From Planctomycetia bacterium (GTDB lineage Bacteria > Planctomycetota > Planctomycetia > Gemmatales > Gemmataceae), in NCBI GenBank assembly GCA_005773755.1, contig SXHE01000270.1:1-11001 (forward strand): DNA of 11,001 bases, read 5' to 3'. Position numbers and translations under genes: made by a program. Shown one piece after another: positions 7,305-11,001 of this stretch. The notes below the pieces were generated by a model. It ran no database searches. It was not told the DNA's origin and was given only the letters and a program-made list of their open reading frames with translations. Position 1 is the stretch's first letter. The number at the start of each line of letters is the position of its first letter.

Positions 7305-8573
7305 ATGAAGACCGAATCGACCGCCTGCACCGGGTACCGCCTGAGCCGCCGCATGTTCGTCGGCGCGGCGGCCGGCACCTTCCTCGGCATGAACGTGCGG
7401 ACCCTCGTGGCCCGCGCCGGCGAGGACCGCAAGGCCTCCGCCGACCACGTCATCCTGTTCTGGAACGGCGGCGGGTGCAGCCACATCGACACGTTCGACC
7501 CGAAGCCGGGCCGCGAGGTGCAGGGCGACTTCGACCCGATCAAGACCAGCGTCGCCGGCATCCAGATCAGCGAAATCTTCCCGCTGCTCGCCAAGCAGAT
7601 GAAACACGTCGCGCTGGTCCGCAGCATCGCGGGGCAGAACGGCGACCACGGCCGCGCGACCTACCAGCTTCAAACCAGCTACGCCCAGAGCGCGAACCTC
7701 CAACACCCCGGCATCGGCTCGGTGGTGGTGAGCGAGAAGAAGACGCTCGGCGACCTGCCCGCTTACGTTACGGTCGGCGGGTTGGCCCCGAAGGCCGGCT
7801 ACCTGGGCCAAAAGTGCGAAGCGTACTTCGTCGGTCGCCCCGGTGAGAAAGACCCGTACCTCGCGTTCCCGTCGGGCATCACGGACGTCCGCGGCCAGAA
7901 ACGGCTCGACATCCTCCAGAAGATGAACGGCAAGCAGGCCGGCAGCCTTCCGAAGGAAGAGACCGAGGGCGCGCAGACTGCCCTCACCGACGCCGTGAAG
8001 CTGATGCGCAGCCCGGCGCTGGAAGCGTTCGAGGTCCGCAGGGAGAAACCGGAAGTGCTCGAGCGCTACGGCGACACCGAGTTCGGCCGCTCGGCCCTGC
8101 TCGCCCGCCGGTTGGTCGAGAAGGGCGTGCGGTTCGTCCAGGTGAACCGTGGCGGGTTCGACGTTCACGCCAACGCCTTCCCCGCGATGCGCGACCACGG
8201 CGACGCGATGGACCCGGCGCTGGCCGCACTCATCGAAGACCTGGCCCAGTCCGGCCTGCTCAAGAAGACGATGATCGTCATGCTGAGCGAGTTCGGCCGC
8301 ACGCCGAAGATCAACGTGACGATGGGCCGCGACCACCACCCCGGCGTGTTCTCGTGCCTGTTCGCCGGCGGCGGCGTCAAGGGTGGTCAGGTGATCGGCT
8401 CGTCCGACGAGGACGCGATGCAGCCCAAGGACCGGCCGGTCAAGGTGAGCCACCTGCACGCCTCGATCTGCCAAGCACTGGGCATCGACCCCAACAAGGA
8501 AGTGATGACCCAGCTCCAGCGGCCGATGAAGCTGGTGGACAACGGCAAGCCGGTAGACGAGCTGTTCTCGTAA
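7305..8573 (+). CDS. Tat-exported DUF1501 family protein
   Basis: This 422-residue protein is of usual size for DUF1501, a family with an alkaline-phosphatase/sulfatase-like fold but no settled activity. The N-terminus carries a twin-arginine motif (SRRMFVG, residues 14-20) and a hydrophobic AAAGTFLG stretch, with likely cleavage near residue 38 (ARA/GED), so export of a folded protein is predicted. Family motifs in order are WNGGGCSHIDTFDPKPG (53-69), GDHGRATY (113-120), a GVRFVQVNRGGFDVHAN block (274-290), SEFGRTPKIN (328-337), GRDHHPGVF (341-349) and GGGVKGGQVIGSSDE (355-369). The many His and Asp residues in these blocks fit a metal-binding site. The ATG has a good Shine-Dalgarno (AAGGA, 7293-7297). 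It lies 76 bp after the DUF1549/DUF1553 gene and ends 26 bp before a strong terminator. Confidence 0.95.
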   Translation: MKTESTACTGYRLSRRMFVGAAAGTFLGMNVRTLVARAGEDRKASADHVILFWNGGGCSHIDTFDPKPGREVQGDFDPIKTSVAGIQISEIFPLLAKQMKHVALVRSIAGQNGDHGRATYQLQTSYAQSANLQHPGIGSVVVSEKKTLGDLPAYVTVGGLAPKAGYLGQKCEAYFVGRPGEKDPYLAFPSGITDVRGQKRLDILQKMNGKQAGSLPKEETEGAQTALTDAVKLMRSPALEAFEVRREKPEVLERYGDTEFGRSALLARRLVEKGVRFVQVNRGGFDVHANAFPAMRDHGDAMDPALAALIEDLAQSGLLKKTMIVMLSEFGRTPKINVTMGRDHHPGVFSCLFAGGGVKGGQVIGSSDEDAMQPKDRPVKVSHLHASICQALGIDPNKEVMTQLQRPMKLVDNGKPVDELFS

Positions 8574-8599
8574 TCCCGAGAACGCACGTTTGCAATTTC

Positions 8600-8633
8600 G
8601 GGCCGCGGGTGCACCCGCGGCCCAGTTCTTTTT
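8600..8633 (+). terminator. Rho-independent terminator of the six-gene run
   Basis: A perfect 24-nt palindrome (8600-8623; 12-nt arms GGGCCGCGGGTG and CACCCGCGGCCC) is followed by a U-rich tail, TTCTTTTT at 8626-8633. It lies 26 bp after the DUF1501 stop codon and should end transcription there. Confidence 0.88.
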
Positions 8634-9150
8634 GAGGGGACATCTGCCGGGGTTCACCCAGTGTGGCAACTGCTTGACGGTTGAACATGATGCGCCTCCC
8701 AACTGGTTGGCGCAGCACGGCGGGAAGAGGAGGCGTGTCCGACTGCAAGCACTACGCCCAATGCGCCGATTCGTCGGCGCTCATCCACATTCGCCAAGGG
8801 ACTCGCCAGACCAGCACCGACGCACGAAGGCGCAAATGCTGCACAGCGTCCCTACCGGTCTGGTCCCGGCACGGCAAACAGTCACGCCGCCAGGAAACGG
8901 CTCCGGCGGTCAGCAGCGTTGGTTACCGAGGGCACGCCGATCCAGGGTTGCACGACCGATCAAGCTGGACCGGGGCTGCGACCGGTGTGATGTGTGTACG
9001 AATCACCCGTGGCGGCTGAGGACGGCCGTCGCCGACCGATTCGACCGTTTCGCTACCGTGCTCCGGAACTCCTCCACCACACCACAAAGTGACATACAAG
9101 ACCGGGTGAACTCCAGTGCTTCGGACGTTGCGGCACGCGCCGAAGTACCT
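8634..9150. other. Gene-poor spacer with two predicted hairpins
   Basis: No open frame here has protein-like composition or a recognisable start; the longer ones run through the terminator or the MITE-like element and read as Arg/Pro/Ser-rich noise. Two structures stand out. One is a 7-bp hairpin with a UUCG loop (GCGCCGA/TCGGCGC, 8763-8780). The other is a longer-range stem in which GGGA (8798-8801) plus CCAGACC (8806-8812) pairs with GGTCTGG and TCCC (8857-8867). A short structured RNA is possible but not shown. No RNase P, tmRNA or SRP RNA hallmark was recognised. Confidence 0.35.
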
Positions 9151-9266
9151 CATACGTATCCCAGGAATAAACAACCCCGCGAGCCGCGACCGCACGGGCG
9201 CGGCTCGCGTTACCCGCTCCCTCGCTGTAGCGACTCGCAAAGGTCGTAATTCCTGGGAACCGTATG
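9151..9266. mobile_element. MITE-like 116-bp element with terminal inverted repeats
   Basis: The ends, CATACGTATCCCAGGAAT (9151-9168) and ATTCCTGGGAACCGTATG (9249-9266), are inverted repeats matching at 16 of 18 positions. Inside is a perfect 11-bp hairpin (CGCGAGCCGCG at 9178-9188, CGCGGCTCGCG at 9199-9209, 10-nt loop). If the TA dinucleotides at 9153-9154 and 9263-9264 are target duplications, the layout fits a Tc1/IS630-type MITE, but this is inference. There is no internal gene. A structured RNA or a dispersed palindromic repeat are alternatives. Confidence 0.45.
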
Positions 9267-9382
9267 CAGCACATCACTCGCCGGGCGGTCGGGAGTTCCG
9301 CGCAGATGAACAAAGCCGAGACGTGCCGTACGATGGTTCGGTCACAACTCGAAGCAGCAGGTTGGTTGGCTGTAAATGCGCG

Positions 9383-9470
9383 GTTGGCTCACAAGGCGGA
9401 GAAGATGGGAACCGTGGTAGAAACCAACGCAATTTGCCCCCTTCCCACCCTCTCCGCCTCACGAGCCAAC
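9383..9470 (-). other. 29-bp hairpin, preferentially stable as minus-strand RNA
   Basis: Positions 9383-9411 pair with 9442-9470 along 29 bp. Twenty-four pairs are Watson-Crick. At the other five (9391/9462, 9392/9461, 9393/9460, 9403/9450, 9405/9448) the plus strand has A-C mismatches, whereas minus-strand RNA would have G-U wobbles, so only that strand folds without mismatch. The 30-nt loop can form a small GGT/ACC hairpin. It starts 56 nt downstream of the minus-strand tRNA gene, in the direction of tRNA transcription. No U-tract follows, so a standard terminator is unlikely; a processing signal or small RNA is possible. Confidence 0.6.
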
Positions 9471-9526
9471 AAGGAACTCCAGCCGATTTGTGTCAGCCTG
9501 AGTCCTGTTATGTCCATTCGTTCAGG

Positions 9527-9599
9527 TGGCCAAGGTGGGATTCGAACCCACAACCTGCCGCTTTTGAGGCGGCCGCCTCTGCCGTTGGGCCACTTGGCC
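9527..9599 (-). tRNA. tRNA with anticodon CAA (Leu, UUG codon), atypical short variable region
   Basis: The minus strand folds into a full 73-nt cloverleaf. The acceptor stem is GGCCAAG/CTTGGCC (7 of 7 pairs), followed by T8-G9, a 3-bp D stem GCC/GGC with a 10-nt loop containing GGCAGA, the anticodon stem GCCGC/GCGGC with loop CTCAAAA (anticodon 9564-9566), the 5-nt variable region AGGTT, the T stem GTGGG/CCCAC with loop TTCGAAT, and discriminator A73. The following bases are CCT, so CCA is not encoded. The 3-bp D stem and A73 are leucine-like, but bacterial tRNA-Leu normally has a long variable arm, which is missing. It may be a divergent or specialised tRNA, and charging with Leu is inferred only from the anticodon. 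Confidence 0.85.
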
Positions 9600-9609
9600 T
9601 GATGTGTAC

Positions 9610-9638
9610 AAGATAAGCGCCGACCGCGTGCGCAGCAA
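9610..9638 (-). promoter_or_regulatory. Candidate sigma70-type promoter for the tRNA
   Basis: Reading the minus strand, TTGCTG (9633-9638) and TATCTT (9610-9615) are separated by 17 bp, and the tRNA begins 10 nt after the -10 box. The boxes match consensus at 3/6 and 4/6, so support comes mainly from spacing and position. Confidence 0.4.
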
Positions 9639-9716
9639 GGCGACTCGGCGGGTCTGAAAGTTGCGCCCGCCGCGCGGGTACGTCCGGCGTACACCAACGG
9701 AACCTGTTTTCCCCGT

Positions 9717-9720
9717 GGAG
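9717..9720 (+). promoter_or_regulatory. Ribosome binding site deciding the deacetylase start
   Basis: GGAG at 9717-9720 lies 8 nt before GTG 9729, a normal spacing, but overlaps the first base of the other possible start, GTG 9720. It therefore favours 9729. Confidence 0.55.
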
Positions 9721-9728
9721 TGAGCACC

Positions 9729-10523
9729 GTGGCCGATGACGCACCGCACGAGCGCCTGGACGTGATCGCGCTCGCCCCGCACCCGGACGACCTGGAAATC
9801 CTGTGTGGCGGCACGCTCGCCAAGCTCGTCGCGCAGGGTTACAAGGTCGGCATCTTCGACCTGACCAGCGGGGAGCCGACCCCGCGCGGGTCGCTGGACA
9901 CGCGCAAGGCCGAAGCGGAAGAGGCCCGGCGCATACTCGGCGTGCCGGTGCGCGTGAACGTCGAGCTGCCCAACCGCGTGCTCATGGACGGCCCCGACGC
10001 GCGGTTCGCGCTCGCCACGCAGTTCCGCAGGTACAGGCCGAACATCATCATCGTGGCCGCGGGGCGGACGCCGGGCGCGTCCCCGGACCACCTCCAGGGC
10101 GGGTTGATTGGCGAGGCCGCGCGGTTCTACTCTCAGCTCACCAAGTGGAACGAGCGGTTCGACGGCACCGAGCCGTATCGCGTGCCGCATCTGGTGTACG
10201 TGCCGTTCCCGTTCGAGGCCGAACAGCGGTCGTGGCACAGCCAGTTCGTGGTGGACATCAGCGACACCATCGACCAGAAGATCGCGGCGGTGAAGGCGTA
10301 TGAGTCGCAGTTCGACCCGACCCGGTTCGCCCGCGTCGAACACCTGATCCGCTCGACCAACGGCTTCCACGGCGCGCGGTGCGGCTACATGTACGGCGAG
10401 CTGTTCGCGCTGCCGACGCCCGTGGGCGCGCCCGACCTGGTGCAGGTGGTGTGCGGGAGCAAGGGCGCGCTGGCCCCGGTCGTGCTGCCCGCCGCGTCGG
10501 GCGTGCTCAGCGGTAACGGGTGA
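9729..10523 (+). CDS. PIG-L family deacetylase, BshB1-like
   Basis: This is a predicted zinc-dependent N-acetylglucosaminyl deacetylase of the PIG-L/LmbE family. The closest remembered layout is BshB1, which deacetylates GlcNAc-malate in bacillithiol synthesis. In the 264-residue form, APHPDD (16-21) supplies His18 and Asp21 as metal ligands and Asp20 as likely base, and SPDH (118-121) supplies the third ligand, His121. Other family blocks are GGTLAKL, GIFDLTSGEP, TRKAEAEEARRILGV, RRYRPNIIIV, FVVDISDTIDQKIAAVKAYESQF and YGELF. There is no signal peptide, so it is cytoplasmic. The C-terminal 25 or so residues, Ala/Gly-rich, extend past the usual BshB1 end. The substrate is unproven, as LmbE homologues act on several GlcNAc compounds. 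It is divergent from the tRNA and converges with the next gene. Confidence 0.9.
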   Translation: MADDAPHERLDVIALAPHPDDLEILCGGTLAKLVAQGYKVGIFDLTSGEPTPRGSLDTRKAEAEEARRILGVPVRVNVELPNRVLMDGPDARFALATQFRRYRPNIIIVAAGRTPGASPDHLQGGLIGEAARFYSQLTKWNERFDGTEPYRVPHLVYVPFPFEAEQRSWHSQFVVDISDTIDQKIAAVKAYESQFDPTRFARVEHLIRSTNGFHGARCGYMYGELFALPTPVGAPDLVQVVCGSKGALAPVVLPAASGVLSGNG

Positions 10524-10528
10524 GGCGC

Positions 10529-10990
10529 TCAGACGAGCGGAGCGAGTATCTCAAGCACCTCGACCGCGGGGCGGTCGCCGGTGAAGATCACCCCGATGCG
10601 GCCGTAGGTTAGCGCGCCGGTGGGCGCGCCGAACCACGCGGCCATTGCCGCGCTCAGCTCGACGCGCAAGTACGAGATTGGTTCGATGCGGCGCAGCATG
10701 TCGTGTTGAATGAGGACGCGGCCGAGCGGCGTCTTCCCTTCGACGATGGCGTTCCGCACCGGCTCCGGGCACACGCCGAGGTTGATGCGAACAAGGCCGA
10801 ACTGGACGACGCGGGCCGGGTTCTCTTTGAGCGCGAGGAGAATCTTGCGCGCGTACTCGTCGCCGCGGCGCTCACAGGCCAGGACGCGCACATCGACCGC
10901 GGAGCCGAAGTGCCGCTCCACGGTCACGGTCATGTGGTGCGTGTGGACGAGGAGCGTGTGGTACGGTTCGGGCACGTCGCTCGCCGGCAC
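10529..10990 (-). CDS. Small protein resembling chorismate lyase/DUF98 family, possibly 5'-incomplete
   Basis: The 153-residue reading (from GTG at 10990) contains HHMTVTVERHFG, VDVRVLACERRGDEYARKILL, VVQFGLVRINL and GKTPLGRVLIQHDMLRRIEP. The first strand blocks and the PLGRVL motif resemble UbiC/DUF98 proteins, whose best-known member converts chorismate to 4-hydroxybenzoate and pyruvate. This is recognition by motif, not alignment, so the activity is tentative. No signal peptide or membrane segment is seen. The frame stays open to the window edge at 11001, so the true start may be upstream; Met at 10933 would cut off the conserved-looking PYHTLLVH lead. The stop lies 5 bp from the convergent deacetylase stop, leaving no room for separate terminators. 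Confidence 0.7.
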   Translation of the reverse strand: MPASDVPEPYHTLLVHTHHMTVTVERHFGSAVDVRVLACERRGDEYARKILLALKENPARVVQFGLVRINLGVCPEPVRNAIVEGKTPLGRVLIQHDMLRRIEPISYLRVELSAAMAAWFGAPTGALTYGRIGVIFTGDRPAVEVLEILAPLV

Positions 10991-11001
10991 CTCGACAGCC
11001 G

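Noticed and set aside
5528..7627. 699-codon open frame on the minus strand spanning the DUF1549/DUF1553 and DUF1501 genes
   Set aside because: It runs antisense across two well-supported genes and their spacer, with composition typical of a GC-rich shadow frame.
7218..8702. 494-codon open frame on the minus strand opposite the DUF1501 gene
   Set aside because: It begins beyond the terminator and is antisense to a clear DUF1501 protein; no motifs.
8652..9111. GTTCACCC (8652-8659) and its inverted copy GGGTGAAC (9104-9111) as ends of a larger insertion
   Set aside because: Only 8 bp match exactly, flanking similarity is weak, and an 8-bp inverted match over about 450 bp is plausible by chance.
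8590..9249. 219-codon plus-strand open frame in the gene-poor spacer
   Set aside because: It starts just before the terminator stem, reads through it and the MITE-like element, and encodes Arg/Pro/Ser-rich noise without motifs.
9116..9616. Plus-strand frames encoding GGIRTHNLPLLRRPPLP and WDSNPQPAAFEAAASAV
   Set aside because: These are translations of the antisense strand of the tRNA gene, a well-known kind of spurious protein prediction.
9720..9728. GTG 9720 as the deacetylase start
   Set aside because: It overlaps the only GGAG ribosome binding site; GTG 9729 has normal spacing and loses no conserved residue.

Overview
The window is high-GC bacterial DNA, most likely from a planctomycete of the Gemmata type (Gemmataceae). 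The main evidence is the adjacent secreted DUF1549/DUF1553 and Tat-exported DUF1501 genes, a pairing characteristic of Planctomycetes. Long, weakly coding spacers and Shine-Dalgarno sequences of very uneven quality also fit. The assignment is by recognition only; no database search was possible.

Positions 1-8573 hold six co-directional plus-strand genes that look like one transcription unit or two adjoining ones. First is the 3' part of a large protein with tandem beta-type modules and C-terminal TPRs. It is followed by a TolQ/ExbB/MotA-type proton-channel subunit and two different TolR/ExbD-type subunits; the first of these starts on the TolQ stop codon. Then come the DUF1549/DUF1553 protein (signal peptide, CxxCH motif) and the DUF1501 protein (twin-arginine signal). 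A strong intrinsic terminator at 8600-8633 closes the run. My reading is an energised Tol/Ton-like envelope machine with its own TPR/beta-module partner, sharing transcription with two exported proteins of unknown biochemistry.

Positions 8634-9526 contain no convincing gene but several structured elements: two hairpins near 8763-8867, a 116-bp MITE-like element with imperfect terminal inverted repeats (9151-9266), and a 29-bp hairpin (9383-9470) whose five non-Watson-Crick positions are all G-U wobbles if the minus strand is transcribed. A minus-strand tRNA gene (9527-9599) lies just upstream of that hairpin. It has anticodon CAA (Leu, UUG codons) but a short variable region instead of the long arm normal for bacterial tRNA-Leu.

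Positions 9601-11001 hold a plus-strand PIG-L/BshB1-type deacetylase, for which a GTG start at 9729 is preferred on RBS spacing. It converges, with a 5-bp gap, on a minus-strand gene for a small protein resembling chorismate lyase/DUF98 proteins; that gene may extend beyond the window edge.

Two spacers (3279-3393 and 7229-7304) carry related AC-rich repeats directly before start codons. No CRISPR array, rRNA, transposase, integrase or replication origin was seen.
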